Shown here in pieces: positions 19,231 to 28,040 of a stretch of DNA of 64,000 nt. This DNA comes from Sutcliffiella horikoshii (GTDB taxonomy: Bacteria > Bacillota > Bacilli > Bacillales > Bacillaceae_I). The DNA lies in assembly GCF_019931755.1 (NCBI RefSeq), contig NZ_CP082918.1:1778001-1842000 (forward strand), written 5' to 3'. The position numbers and the translations under genes are program-made. Each line of letters opens with the position of its first letter. The first letter of the stretch is position 1. The notes below the pieces were generated by a model that was not told where the DNA came from, did no database searches, and worked only from the letters and a program-made list of their open reading frames with translations.

Positions 19231-20022
19231 ATGGAAAAAGGGAAAGTAGTGACGCTAGAAGACCGTGTACCTAAAATCAAACAACAGAGAAAGCAAAAGG
19301 CTAACAGAAGATTAATCATATATCTTTCATTATTCTTCATTTTGTTGTTTTTGATCATTTACTCGCAATCTCCACTTAGTAAGGTTTCTGGCTTAACTGT
19401 AAGCGGTAATTTACATGTAACAGATGAGGAAGTCATAACATTAAGTGGTGTGACCAAAGAGACAAGTATCTGGCGTGTGAATGAAGAAAAAGCAGCTGAA
19501 CTAATTCAGCAACACAAAGAAATTGCATCAGTGGAAGTTCAGAGGATCTTTCCAAACAGTGTGGAGATCACTATTGATGAATTTAAGCGGATAGCATATA
19601 TATATGAAACTGGAAACTATTACCCTGTCATGGAAAATGGCAAAATGCTCTCTGTTTTGGATGATGAGGATTCTTTGCCTGATGATGCACCACTCATGCT
19701 GAATTGGAAGAATGGTGAAATGGTGGAGAATTTTATAGTCGAGTTAATAAAATTACCTGAATCCATTATCTATTCCATCTCAGAAATACATCATACACCA
19801 ACCGATATCGATCCTTACCATATAACCATGTTTATGAATGACGGTTATGAAGTAAGTGCAACGATCAGAGATTTCTCGGACAAGATGGCCGCCTATCCTT
19901 CCATTGTGGAACAGTTGGATCCAGAAGTTAAAGGTGTCATTAACTTGGAAGTAGGTACATTCTTCAAGCCGTACGAAACAGGTGGAGAGGAAGAGGAAGA
20001 AACAGATGAAAGTGACAGGTAA
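19231..20022 (+). CDS. divIB: Cell division protein DivIB (FtsQ)
   Basis: 263 residues, the same as B. subtilis DivIB. Basic N-terminus including VPKIKQQRKQKANRR, a membrane helix (about 34-54), then a POTRA domain (about 55-125) and FtsQ beta domain. It stabilises the FtsL/DivIC complex at the septum. The ATG at 19231 matches the family N-terminus; GGTGGGGTGA is upstream at slightly long spacing. The end overlaps ylxW by 17 bp. Confidence 0.93.
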   Translation: MEKGKVVTLEDRVPKIKQQRKQKANRRLIIYLSLFFILLFLIIYSQSPLSKVSGLTVSGNLHVTDEEVITLSGVTKETSIWRVNEEKAAELIQQHKEIASVEVQRIFPNSVEITIDEFKRIAYIYETGNYYPVMENGKMLSVLDDEDSLPDDAPLMLNWKNGEMVENFIVELIKLPESIIYSISEIHHTPTDIDPYHITMFMNDGYEVSATIRDFSDKMAAYPSIVEQLDPEVKGVINLEVGTFFKPYETGGEEEEETDESDR

Positions 20023-20692
20023 ACATGTTGTCTTGTCCTTTGTTTGTCTAGTCCTTGGTTTTATCGTCTCTTACTCGTTTCAACTTACAAACGAGGAAGA
20101 GGTCGTAGGTACAGACAGACAATGGCAACGTGATAGGGCAATTAGGGAAACCTTAATCAGGACAGAAGAAAGAAACCTGGAATTGCAAAATGAATTACAA
20201 GAAAAACAAGAAGCGATTCAATTCATAGAAGAAGAGCTTGCAGAAGGAGAACAGCTTTTATTCAACTTGGTGGAAGATGTGGAAAAGCTCCGCATGTTCA
20301 ATGGAAATGTTAAAGTCCAGGGAGAAGGGGTGGAAGTGACGTTAGCAGATGCCTCTTATGTTCCTTCCGAGGAGAATATCAATAATTATATTGTTCATGA
20401 AAGTCATGTGTTTAAGGTAATGAATGAGCTGTTTATATCAGGTGCTGCAGCGATAGCAATAAACGGACAAAGAATTACTAAAGACTCCTATATCATTTGC
20501 AATGGTCCTGTTATAACCATTGATGGAAATCAATATCCTGCGCCGTTCGTCATAACTGCCATTGGAGACTCAGATGTGCTCATACCTGCACTCAGTATCC
20601 TTGGCGGGGTGAAAGATCAACTGGTTGCTGATAATATTACAGTGAAGATGCAAAAAAAAGATCAAGTAGTTCTTGACCCTGTTATTCAATAA
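20006..20692 (+). CDS. ylxW: DUF881 family protein YlxW
   Basis: 228 residues: one N-terminal membrane helix (about 8-25), a coiled coil (about 45-95) and a DUF881 domain. Function is not established; the family is conserved beside divIB and ftsA in bacilli. GAGGAAGAGGAAG within the end of divIB serves as ribosome site, so the two are likely coupled. Confidence 0.85.
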   Translation: MKVTGKHVVLSFVCLVLGFIVSYSFQLTNEEEVVGTDRQWQRDRAIRETLIRTEERNLELQNELQEKQEAIQFIEEELAEGEQLLFNLVEDVEKLRMFNGNVKVQGEGVEVTLADASYVPSEENINNYIVHESHVFKVMNELFISGAAAIAINGQRITKDSYIICNGPVITIDGNQYPAPFVITAIGDSDVLIPALSILGGVKDQLVADNITVKMQKKDQVVLDPVIQ

Positions 20693-20731
20693 GGCTGAAT
20701 GCATGCTTTGTGGTGAGGTAAGGTGTTCAAG

Positions 20732-21448
20732 ATGGACAAACGTAAATTTAGTTTTACCATTATTACAATTATCGTAGGATTGATGATTGCCATTCAATTT
20801 CAAACCGTACAGCAGCCCATTATTCGTGATACGCGTGATACATGGCAACTTAGAAGCGATTTGAATCGGGAGCAAGAAATACAATCACAAATTATCCAAG
20901 AAATAAGAAAGTATGACAAAATTCTTCAAGACTATTCCAAAGAACGTGATGAATCTAAAGAGGCTATCGTTCGGGAAACGTTGGAAGAGCTAAAAGTCGA
21001 AGCAGGGCTGACAGAAATGAAGGGACCGGGCATAAAGATGACAGTCAAACCATTGTTTGACGAGGATGTCCTAGGTAATATACAGGAAAACATATCTGCA
21101 GATCTCCTCAGGAGGTTTGTTAATGAATTGAATTCCTATGGAGTGGAAGAAATAAGTATTGCCAATCAGCGTATTGTTAGCAATACGATAATAAGAGAAA
21201 TAAATGGCAGGACGAAGGTAAACAATGCGTGGATACCTAATGCAAACTTTGAAATCATCGTTATCACAAGTGACCCGACTAAGCTTTATAATCGCCTGCA
21301 AATATCCCGGGCAATGGATGAATTTGCGATAGAAAACCTATTGCTAGAAGTTTCCACACCCATTAATGAAGTAACCGTTCCGGCTTATGACGAGCAGATA
21401 CGCGTTAAGCATATGGAACCGGTGAAAACCGGGAAGGAGGGGAACTGA
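20732..21448 (+). CDS. ylxX: DUF881 family protein YlxX
   Basis: 238 residues; paralogue of the preceding YlxW with the same plan (membrane helix about 7-24, coiled coil about 40-85, DUF881 domain). The ATG at 20732 is placed well behind GAGGTAAGG; the GTG at 20723 is too close. Role unknown. Three bases separate its stop from sbp. Confidence 0.85.
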   Translation: MDKRKFSFTIITIIVGLMIAIQFQTVQQPIIRDTRDTWQLRSDLNREQEIQSQIIQEIRKYDKILQDYSKERDESKEAIVRETLEELKVEAGLTEMKGPGIKMTVKPLFDEDVLGNIQENISADLLRRFVNELNSYGVEEISIANQRIVSNTIIREINGRTKVNNAWIPNANFEIIVITSDPTKLYNRLQISRAMDEFAIENLLLEVSTPINEVTVPAYDEQIRVKHMEPVKTGKEGN

Positions 21449-21450
21449 TC

Positions 21451-21813
21451 ATGTGGCTTCCTCTTCTGGGCTTGATTGTGGGAATCGTATTGGGCCTCTA
21501 TTCTGAGATACGGGTTCCTGATGAATATTCCAATTACTTATCAATTGCAGTTCTTGCTGCACTTGATACATTGTTCGGTGGAATTCGTGCCCATCTACAA
21601 AACAATTATGATGATAAAGTATTTGTATCCGGTTTTTTCTTTAATATCCTGCTTGCTGCAAGTTTAGCTTTTCTAGGCGTACATCTTGGTGTAGACTTAT
21701 ATTTAGCTGCAGTTTTTGCTTTTGGAGTAAGGCTATTTCAGAACATAGCAGTGATAAGAAGAATATTATTGTCAAAATGGTCGCTTTCTAAAGAAAAAAA
21801 CGAAAAAAAATGA
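21451..21813 (+). CDS. sbp: Small basic membrane protein Sbp
   Basis: 120 residues with three to four membrane helices and a lysine-rich C-terminus. Corresponds to Sbp of B. subtilis, always found between ylxX and ftsA. Contains EIRVPDEYSNYLSIAVLAAL and GGIRAHLQ, hallmark stretches of the family. Molecular role unknown. AAGGAGGGG ribosome site within the ylxX end. Confidence 0.87.
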   Translation: MWLPLLGLIVGIVLGLYSEIRVPDEYSNYLSIAVLAALDTLFGGIRAHLQNNYDDKVFVSGFFFNILLAASLAFLGVHLGVDLYLAAVFAFGVRLFQNIAVIRRILLSKWSLSKEKNEKK

Positions 21814-21856
21814 TTTTAAAAAAGGGAAAACATCATATTTGTGGAATACTTTCTAA

Positions 21857-21862
21857 TATAAT
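21857..21862 (+). promoter_or_regulatory. Possible ftsA promoter (-10 TATAAT)
   Basis: A perfect -10 hexamer 64 bp before ftsA; the -35 region is poor. B. subtilis ftsA has several promoters in the same place. Confidence 0.4.
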
Positions 21863-21925
21863 ATGTTTTTCAGGTGTTGTTCTTAACTAATTGGTTTTTT
21901 TAGGAGTAGAAGGAGGTGCCATAGA

Positions 21926-23218
21926 ATGAACAGCAATGAAATATACGTCAGTTTGGACATCGGTACATCCAGTGTTAAAGTAATCATTGGAGAAATGGTG
22001 AATGATACTTTAAATATTATTGGAGTCGGTAATGTAAAATCAACAGGTTTAAGAAAAGGATCTATAGTAGACATAGATGAAACTGTTCATTCCATCAATA
22101 AGGCGGTTGAGCAGGCTGAGAGAATGGTAGGTATGCCAATTAATAGAGTGGTCGTTGGTGTCACCGGAAACCATGTACAGCTTCAGGACTGCCATGGAGT
22201 GGTAGCAGTTTCAAGTGAAAACAGGGAAATAGGGGACGAAGACATCGCCAGGGTTATAGATGCCGCTCAAGTCTTTTCCATCCCTCCAGAGAGAGAAATC
22301 ATTGATTGTATTCCAAAACAATTCATCGTTGATGGATTGGATGAAATTAATGATCCACGTGGAATGCTTGGTGTTCGCTTAGAGATGGAAGGTACCCTTA
22401 TTACCGGGTCAAAAACAGTCTTACATAACTTACTGCGTTGTGTAGAGAAAGCTGGATTGGAAATAACGGATATCTGCTTGCAGCCACTTGCTTCTGGTTC
22501 GATTGCATTGTCTAAGGATGAACGCAATCTTGGTGTGGCACTTGTAGACATTGGTGGAGGTTCAACTACCATTGCCGTATTTGAAGATGGATTCCTAAAG
22601 GCAACAAGTGTCCTACCTGTTGGCGGAGAGTACATCACTAAAGACATTTCCATAGGTTTACGTACTTCCACAGAAGACGCAGAAAAAATCAAACAAAAAC
22701 ATGGACATGCCTTTTACGACCATGCATCCGATGAAGAAGTATTCAGTGTACCGATTATCGGAAGTGATCAGCATCAACAATTCAGTCAACTTGAAATCTC
22801 TGATATTATTGAAGCAAGAATGGAAGAGATATTTGAGCTAGTACAACACGAGATTAAAAGATTAGGTGTCCGGGAGATTCCTGGGGGCTACGTATTAACT
22901 GGCGGTGTAGTAGCCATGCCAGGTGTCCTGGAATTGGCACAGTTGATACTGAACAATAATGTTAGGAAAGCTGTTCCGGACTATATAGGCGTAAGAGAGC
23001 CTCAATATACTACAGGAGTAGGTCTTATCCAATTTGCATACAAAAATGCAAAACTGCAAGGCAGAAAAATTGAAACTACATCAGCACCTAGCGAATACCC
23101 GGAAAAACGTAGTGGAAAACAAACTCAACAAAAAGTAAAGCAGGCAAAGCAACCAGTAAACGAAGAAGAAAAAGTAGGCAACAAAGTAAAAAAATTCTTC
23201 GGACTATTCTTTGAATAA
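21926..23218 (+). CDS. ftsA: Cell division protein FtsA
   Basis: 430 residues, actin-like ATPase. N-terminal phosphate loop DIGTSSVKVIIGE (about 10-22) and second loop VDIGGGSTTIA (about 207). The C-terminus ends in an amphipathic helix, KVKKFFGLFFE, that attaches FtsZ filaments to the membrane. GAAGGAGGTG ribosome site. Normally tightly followed by ftsZ, but here a 225-bp gap with a repeat element intervenes. Confidence 0.96.
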   Translation: MNSNEIYVSLDIGTSSVKVIIGEMVNDTLNIIGVGNVKSTGLRKGSIVDIDETVHSINKAVEQAERMVGMPINRVVVGVTGNHVQLQDCHGVVAVSSENREIGDEDIARVIDAAQVFSIPPEREIIDCIPKQFIVDGLDEINDPRGMLGVRLEMEGTLITGSKTVLHNLLRCVEKAGLEITDICLQPLASGSIALSKDERNLGVALVDIGGGSTTIAVFEDGFLKATSVLPVGGEYITKDISIGLRTSTEDAEKIKQKHGHAFYDHASDEEVFSVPIIGSDQHQQFSQLEISDIIEARMEEIFELVQHEIKRLGVREIPGGYVLTGGVVAMPGVLELAQLILNNNVRKAVPDYIGVREPQYTTGVGLIQFAYKNAKLQGRKIETTSAPSEYPEKRSGKQTQQKVKQAKQPVNEEEKVGNKVKKFFGLFFE

Positions 23219-23256
23219 GGTTTAAAGTCAAAGAAATGTAGTTATGGATAACATAG

Positions 23257-23382
23257 CTGTTGATTGGAGCACAGGGCGAAGACTCCTGAGGGAGATAGCG
23301 CTAGGTGGAGACCCCGCAGGCGAAGCCGAGGAGGCTCCAGCAGCGCCCCTAGGAAAGCGAAGCCCAGTGCGGAAATCAACAG
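23257..23382 (+). repeat. GC-rich hairpin repeat, copy 3 (between ftsA and ftsZ)
   Basis: 126 bp bounded by CTGTTGATT and AATCAACAG. Stems: GCACAGGGC/GCCCAGTGC, CCTGAGGG/CCCCTAGG, TGGAG/CTCCA. Almost identical to copy 4 apart from the inner loop. It splits the ftsA-ftsZ operon. Confidence 0.85.
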
Positions 23383-23443
23383 CGGTGTTTAAGACAAAAA
23401 AGCTTTAGCTTGCAAGTACTTTCGAGAAATAGGAGGAACAGTC

Positions 23444-24613
23444 ATGTTAGATTTTGATAACAGTATCGATCAATTAGCTACCATAAAAGTAATCGGAGTT
23501 GGTGGAGGCGGAAACAACGCTGTAAACCGTATGATAGAGCATGGTGTTCAAGGAGTAGAGTTCATCGCCGTTAACACGGATGCTCAAGCTCTTAACCTAT
23601 CAAAAGCAGAAGTAAAAATGCAAATCGGAGGCAAACTTACTCGTGGACTTGGAGCAGGTGCAAATCCTGAAGTAGGGAAAAAAGCTGCCGAAGAGAGCAA
23701 AGAGCAATTAGAAGAAGTCCTTAAAGGCGCAGACATGGTATTCGTCACAGCTGGTATGGGCGGAGGTACCGGTACTGGTGCAGCTCCTGTAATCGCACAA
23801 ATTGCGCGTGATCTTGGCGCATTGACTGTCGGTGTTGTAACAAGACCGTTTACTTTCGAAGGTCGTAAGCGTGCTACTCAAGCAGCTGGCGGTATCGCTT
23901 CCATGAAAGAAGGAGTAGATACGTTAATCGTCATCCCAAATGATCGTCTTCTTGAGATCGTTGACAAAAACACACCAATGTTAGAAGCGTTCCGTGAAGC
24001 AGATAACGTACTTCGCCAAGGTGTACAAGGTATCTCTGATTTGATTGCTACTCCAGGATTAATCAACCTTGACTTTGCTGACGTGAAAACAATCATGTCC
24101 AACAAAGGTTCTGCATTGATGGGGATTGGTGTTGCTACAGGTGAAAACCGTGCAGCAGAAGCAGCGAAAAAAGCTGTATCTTCTCCTCTACTTGAAACGT
24201 CTATCGACGGAGCTCAAGGTGTATTAATGAACATTACAGGTGGCACTAACCTAAGCTTGTATGAAGTACAAGAAGCTGCAGACATCGTAGCATCTGCTTC
24301 TGATCAAGAAGTGAACATGATTTTTGGTTCTGTAATCAATGAAAACCTTAAAGACGAAATCGTTGTAACGGTTATCGCGACAGGTTTCAGCGAAGCAGAA
24401 ATTAACCATACAAAACAAGGTGCACGTCCAGTGTTCGGCGCTCAAAAAGCTCCAGCACAAAAGCCGCAACAACCGCAACGCGAAGCAAGACGTGAAGAGC
24501 CAGTTCATCAGCAACAAGAACAACAAGAGCCACGTCGTCAGCAACAACCACAGCAACAAGAAGAAACGTTGGATATCCCAACATTCTTACGTAACAGAAA
24601 TCGCCGCCGCTAA
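23444..24613 (+). CDS. ftsZ: Cell division protein FtsZ
   Basis: 389 residues, tubulin-like GTPase forming the Z ring. GTP signature [11 protein letters not shown] (about 105-115), [13 protein letters not shown] near the N-terminus, and the conserved C-terminal peptide [14 protein letters not shown] that binds FtsA, SepF and others. The linker (about 320-375) is unusually rich in Gln and Arg. TAGGAGGA ribosome site. Confidence 0.98.
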   Translation: MLDFDNSIDQLATIKVIGVGGGGNNAVNRMIEHGVQGVEFIAVNTDAQALNLSKAEVKMQIGGKLTRGLGAGANPEVGKKAAEESKEQLEEVLKGADMVFVTAGMGGGTGTGAAPVIAQIARDLGALTVGVVTRPFTFEGRKRATQAAGGIASMKEGVDTLIVIPNDRLLEIVDKNTPMLEAFREADNVLRQGVQGISDLIATPGLINLDFADVKTIMSNKGSALMGIGVATGENRAAEAAKKAVSSPLLETSIDGAQGVLMNITGGTNLSLYEVQEAADIVASASDQEVNMIFGSVINENLKDEIVVTVIATGFSEAEINHTKQGARPVFGAQKAPAQKPQQPQREARREEPVHQQQEQQEPRRQQQPQQQEETLDIPTFLRNRNRRR

Positions 24614-24637
24614 TCTAATTAGCTCCCGGCTTAAACC

Positions 24638-24683
24638 AAAAGCACCAAACCATTGCAAGTGAAAATGGTTTGGTGCTTTTTTT
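24638..24683 (+). terminator. Rho-independent terminator after ftsZ
   Basis: AAAAGCACCAAACCATT pairs with AATGGTTTGGTGCTTTT, a perfect 17-bp stem, followed by T-run. Confidence 0.95.
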
Positions 24684-24693
24684 CTATCTAAGA

Positions 24694-24731
24694 TATCCCC
24701 TCCGACAAATAAGCAAAAAAACCTTCAAAAA
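24694..24731 (+). repeat. 38-bp direct repeat, left copy
   Basis: Starts TATCCCCTCCGACAAATAAG; identical over 38 bp to 25122-25159. The two copies bracket the 52-bp tandem array. Confidence 0.85.
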
Positions 24732-24801
24732 ATGGTTTGGTGCATTTTTGTTGTTTAGGAAAATGTTGGCATAGTCGTCAAAGTATTTCTTAAATGTCTG
24801 G

Positions 24802-25053
24802 ATGAAGACGTGAGGGACGAGGGAAATGGAGAAGGAAGGTCCTCATGGTCGTCATGAAGACATCAGTAACGAGGAAAAAGGAGAAGGGAGGTCTTCATCA
24901 ACGCTATGAAGCCCTCAGTGACGAGTGAAAAGGAGAAGAGAGGTCCTCATCGCCGCTATGAAGACCTCAGTAATGAGGAAAAAGGAGAAGAGAAGTCCTC
25001 ATCGCCGTCATGAAGCCCTCAGTGACGATAAAGCAGGGGAAGAGAGGTCCTCA
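24802..25053 (+). repeat. Five tandem 52-bp hairpin units between ftsZ and spoIIGA
   Basis: Units begin ATGAAG at 24802, 24854, 24906, 24958 and 25010, an exact 52-base period. Each opens ATGAAGACCTC-like and closes GAGGTCCTCAT-like, so each can fold into its own hairpin with a purine-rich loop. The last unit is truncated. A region at 24764-24800 resembles the sequence preceding the second array near 35521. Open frames across the array are by-products. Confidence 0.85.
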
Positions 25054-25070
25054 TTTGCGGAAAGGAACAG
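25052..25070 (+). repeat. Tail fragment of the GC-rich hairpin repeat
   Basis: CATTTGCGGAAAGGAACAG equals the 3' end of copies 2-type elements and is fused directly to the last 52-bp unit. Confidence 0.6.
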
Positions 25071-25121
25071 CGTTGGATTTACCAAACAACTAAACTCTTT
25101 ACCATCTTTCCTACCTCTAAG

Positions 25122-25159
25122 TATCCCCTCCGACAAATAAGCAAAAAAACCTTCAAAAA
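25122..25159 (+). repeat. 38-bp direct repeat, right copy
   Basis: Perfect match to 24694-24731. Contains TCCGACA, one base away from the reverse Spo0A box TTCGACA, at roughly -90 relative to the spoIIG start. Confidence 0.8.
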
Positions 25160-25173
25160 TTGTATTCTACCAT

Positions 25174-25215
25174 CGGCAGGAACTGACAGACTTTCTAATA
25201 GTAGTGATTTATACT
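25174..25215 (+). promoter_or_regulatory. Probable Spo0A-dependent spoIIG promoter
   Basis: CTGACA (25183-25188) and TATACT (25210-25215) are separated by 21 bases, matching the abnormally long spacer of the B. subtilis spoIIG promoter that Spo0A-P activates. ATCGGCA and ACTGACA, 10 bp apart, are weak matches to Spo0A boxes overlapping the -35. Confidence 0.5.
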
Positions 25216-25253
25216 AGTTTCAAACATAAAAAGGTATAAATGAGGGACTAAAC

Positions 25254-26183
25254 TTGACCGTATATTTAGATGCGATCTGGCTATTGAATTTCGGGTTTGA
25301 TTTCCTGCTTTTAAAGATTACCGGTATCATCCTGAAACGGAAAATGGTGTCTTGGAGACTATTGCTTGGGGCATTTTTGGGTTCTTTAATTGTAGTACTC
25401 ATGTTTACCCCACTACAGTCAATTGTTGCAAATCCATTCGTCAAAATGCTTTTCTCCCTCACGATTATACTCGCTGCATTCGGGTTCCAAAGACTCAGGG
25501 TTTTTATAGAAAACCTAATTGTCTTCTATGTTACTACCTTTTCAGTAGGTGGTGGGATGCTGGCCGTTCATTACGCGTTGCAAGTTGATCAGCGGTTTGC
25601 CAATGAGACTGTACAAAGCTTGACCACAGGACTTGGAGATCCTATTTCATGGATGTTCGTCCTCATCGGTTTTCCGGCCCTTTTATACTTATCAAAGAAA
25701 CAATTCCATGCAGTAGAAACAAGAAAATTTAAATATGATCAATTGGCCACCATCTCTATTACCGTTGAAAAGGAAGTGATTTCGTTACCAGGTCTCTTAG
25801 ACAGTGGAAACCAGCTATTAGATCCTATTACCAAAACCCCGGTCATGATTGTAGAGGTGGACTCTCTTCATGCATTTATCCCTCAAGAAATAATACAAGC
25901 TATGGATTCAATTGAACAAACACAAGGTTGGCCTACATTCTCAGAGGAAACGAAGTGGGTGGAGCGAATAAGGATCATCCCATATCGTGCAGTTGGAAAA
26001 AGTACCAGCTTGATGCTCGCAATAAAGCCGGATAAAGCCGTCATTCATCACGATGGCAAACAGTATGAAACAAGTAAATTTCTGCTGGGGCTAACAAAAA
26101 CAAAACTCTCTTCCGAAGGTGATTATGTATGTATCCTCCATCCGAAAATGCTTCAGGGGGAAGTGGTTGAGCAGGTTTCATAG
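25254..26183 (+). CDS. spoIIGA: Sigma-E processing peptidase SpoIIGA
   Basis: 309 residues: five predicted membrane helices in the first half (about 1-150), then a cytoplasmic aspartic protease domain with [11 protein letters not shown], the catalytic Asp at residue 183. It cleaves pro-sigma-E at the sporulation septum after the SpoIIR signal. TTG start with GAGGGACT upstream. First gene of the spoIIG operon. Confidence 0.94.
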   Translation: MTVYLDAIWLLNFGFDFLLLKITGIILKRKMVSWRLLLGAFLGSLIVVLMFTPLQSIVANPFVKMLFSLTIILAAFGFQRLRVFIENLIVFYVTTFSVGGGMLAVHYALQVDQRFANETVQSLTTGLGDPISWMFVLIGFPALLYLSKKQFHAVETRKFKYDQLATISITVEKEVISLPGLLDSGNQLLDPITKTPVMIVEVDSLHAFIPQEIIQAMDSIEQTQGWPTFSEETKWVERIRIIPYRAVGKSTSLMLAIKPDKAVIHHDGKQYETSKFLLGLTKTKLSSEGDYVCILHPKMLQGEVVEQVS

Positions 26184-26230
26184 TGCTATGCCAAGAATCT
26201 AAAAAAGAATTAGAAAAGGGAGGAATTACT

Positions 26231-26950
26231 TTGGGGAAACTGAAGATTAAGGTCACTTATTTATGGTATAAATTATTAATTAAACTCGGATTGAAGACAG
26301 ATGAAATTTATTATATTGGTGGAAGTGAAGCGCTCCCGCCGCCATTATCGAAAGAAGAAGAAGCTCACCTTCTCATCAAACTGCCTAATGGCGATCAAGC
26401 TGCAAGATCCATATTAATAGAACGAAACTTGAGACTTGTTGTGTACATCGCAAGAAAGTTCGAAAACACGGGCATAAATATTGAAGACTTAATCAGTATT
26501 GGAACCATTGGTCTTATTAAAGCTGTAAATACATTTAATCCTGAGAAAAAAATTAAGCTTGCAACGTATGCTTCCCGCTGTATCGAGAATGAAATTTTAA
26601 TGTATCTTCGCAGAAACAATAAGGTGCGATCTGAAGTGTCGTTTGATGAACCATTGAATATTGACTGGGATGGCAATGAATTGTTGCTTTCAGATGTGCT
26701 TGGCACCGAAGAAGATATCATTACAAAAGATTTGGAAGCAAACGTAGATCGAAAACTTCTGCTTAAAGCCCTGGAGCAGCTAAATGATAGAGAAAAACAA
26801 ATTATGGAACTACGCTTCGGCCTTATCGGCGGCGAAGAAAAAACGCAAAAAGATGTAGCAGATATGCTAGGAATTTCGCAATCATATATATCCCGTTTAG
26901 AAAAACGTATTATTAAAAGACTAAGAAAAGAATTTAATAAAATGGTGTAA
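26231..26950 (+). CDS. sigE: RNA polymerase sigma-E precursor
   Basis: 239 residues, exactly the B. subtilis length. An amphipathic pro-sequence of about 27 residues ([18 protein letters not shown]) precedes sigma regions 2 to 4; [22 protein letters not shown] and the helix-turn-helix near [12 protein letters not shown] are diagnostic. TTG start with GGGAGG eight bases upstream chosen over the in-frame ATG at 26183, since MGKLKIK matches the family. Directs early mother-cell transcription. Confidence 0.95.
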   Translation: MGKLKIKVTYLWYKLLIKLGLKTDEIYYIGGSEALPPPLSKEEEAHLLIKLPNGDQAARSILIERNLRLVVYIARKFENTGINIEDLISIGTIGLIKAVNTFNPEKKIKLATYASRCIENEILMYLRRNNKVRSEVSFDEPLNIDWDGNELLLSDVLGTEEDIITKDLEANVDRKLLLKALEQLNDREKQIMELRFGLIGGEEKTQKDVADMLGISQSYISRLEKRIIKRLRKEFNKMV

Positions 26951-27004
26951 AAATATTTTTTTAATAAATAATGCCAGCAGTGATAAGGATTGACATTATT
27001 TGTC

Positions 27005-27035
27005 AGAATAGATAGATTACTGCATATGCATATTT
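27005..27035 (+). promoter_or_regulatory. Possible sigma-F/sigma-G promoter for sigG
   Basis: AGAATA (27005-27010) and CATATTT (27029-27035) are 18 bp apart, a loose match to forespore promoters. In B. subtilis sigG is transcribed first by sigma-F and then by sigma-G. Confidence 0.35.
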
Positions 27036-27071
27036 TTCCCTCCTGAGGAGATACTTAACTCTGAACAGCAA

Positions 27072-27087
27072 CTCCTGTTAGGAGGGG
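27072..27087 (+). promoter_or_regulatory. Hairpin covering the sigG ribosome-binding site
   Basis: CTCCT (27072-27076) pairs with AGGAG (27080-27084), the core of the AGGAGGGG ribosome site of sigG. An upstream CTCC/GGAG hairpin at 27041-27051 offers an alternative partner. A leader hairpin that lowers sigG translation has been reported in B. subtilis. Confidence 0.5.
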
Positions 27088-27092
27088 AAAGA

Positions 27093-27872
27093 ATGACACG
27101 TAATAAGGTAGAGATTTGTGGAGTAGACACCTCTAAACTTCCCGTTTTGAAAAATGAAGAAATGCGGAAGTTGTTTCGCGAAATGCAAAGTGGTGAGCTT
27201 TCTGCTCGTGAAAAGCTTGTGAATGGAAATTTAAGGCTTGTATTAAGTGTTATTCAACGGTTTAACAACCGTGGAGAATTTGTCGATGACTTATTTCAAG
27301 TTGGATGTATAGGATTGATGAAATCCATTGATAACTTTGATTTAGGCCAGAATGTTAAATTTTCTACATATGCAGTACCGATGATCATCGGGGAAATCAG
27401 ACGTTATCTTCGTGACAATAACCCAATTAGAGTTTCGAGGTCGTTACGTGATATCGCCTATAAAGCACTGCAAGTGAGAGAAAGATTGATGAGTGAAACA
27501 TCCAGAGAGCCAACAGCAGAAGAGATTTCAAAAGTTTTGGAAGTACCTCATGAAGAAATTGTTTTTGCCCTTGATGCAATCCAAGATCCTGTATCATTGT
27601 TTGAGCCAATCTACAATGATGGAGGAGACCCTATCTATGTTTTAGATCAGATCAGTGATGAAAAAAACAAAGATATTCAATGGATAGAAGAGATTGCGCT
27701 TAAAGAGGGAATGAGACGCCTGAATGACAGGGAAAAACTTATCTTGAGAAAACGTTTCTTTCAAGGAAAAACACAGATGGAAGTTGCTGATGAAATCGGA
27801 ATTTCGCAAGCTCAAGTATCTCGCCTGGAAAAGGCGGCAATCAAGCAGATGAATAAAAATATTCAAAGCTAA
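27093..27872 (+). CDS. sigG: RNA polymerase sigma-G (forespore late sigma factor)
   Basis: 259 residues (260 in B. subtilis). MTRNKVEICGVDTSKLP is the typical N-terminus; region 2 has FVDDLFQVGCIGLMKSIDNFD and region 4 ends with SQAQVSRLEKAAIKQM. It controls late forespore genes. Monocistronic, with a structured leader and a terminator after it. Confidence 0.97.
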   Translation: MTRNKVEICGVDTSKLPVLKNEEMRKLFREMQSGELSAREKLVNGNLRLVLSVIQRFNNRGEFVDDLFQVGCIGLMKSIDNFDLGQNVKFSTYAVPMIIGEIRRYLRDNNPIRVSRSLRDIAYKALQVRERLMSETSREPTAEEISKVLEVPHEEIVFALDAIQDPVSLFEPIYNDGGDPIYVLDQISDEKNKDIQWIEEIALKEGMRRLNDREKLILRKRFFQGKTQMEVADEIGISQAQVSRLEKAAIKQMNKNIQS

Positions 27873-27892
27873 GGCAGTAAAATATAAAATTA

Positions 27893-27938
27893 AAAGTTCC
27901 AGTGTCCAAATCAAAACGGATTACTGGTTCTTTTTTTT
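27893..27938 (+). terminator. Rho-independent terminator after sigG
   Basis: Interrupted stem AGTTCCAGT-TCC / GGA-ACTGGTTCT followed by eight T. Confidence 0.75.
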
Positions 27939-28040
27939 GGACAAGTATTTAACATTATATAAAACTTTTTTCTTTTCCTTCATGAAGACCGGTACACATA
28001 TCATATAGTTAAGTATGATAGACAAAATGGGGGAATGAAA

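Noticed and set aside
24251..24584. Antisense frames opposite ftsZ
   Set aside because: Shadows caused by the Gln/Arg-rich linker codons of ftsZ.
24802..25053. Regular 52-bp repeats as a possible CRISPR array
   Set aside because: Units are contiguous with no variable spacers, only five copies, and no cas genes nearby.
24925..25140. 71-codon frame across the tandem units
   Set aside because: Product of repeated sequence without stops; no ribosome site and highly charged repetitive translation.
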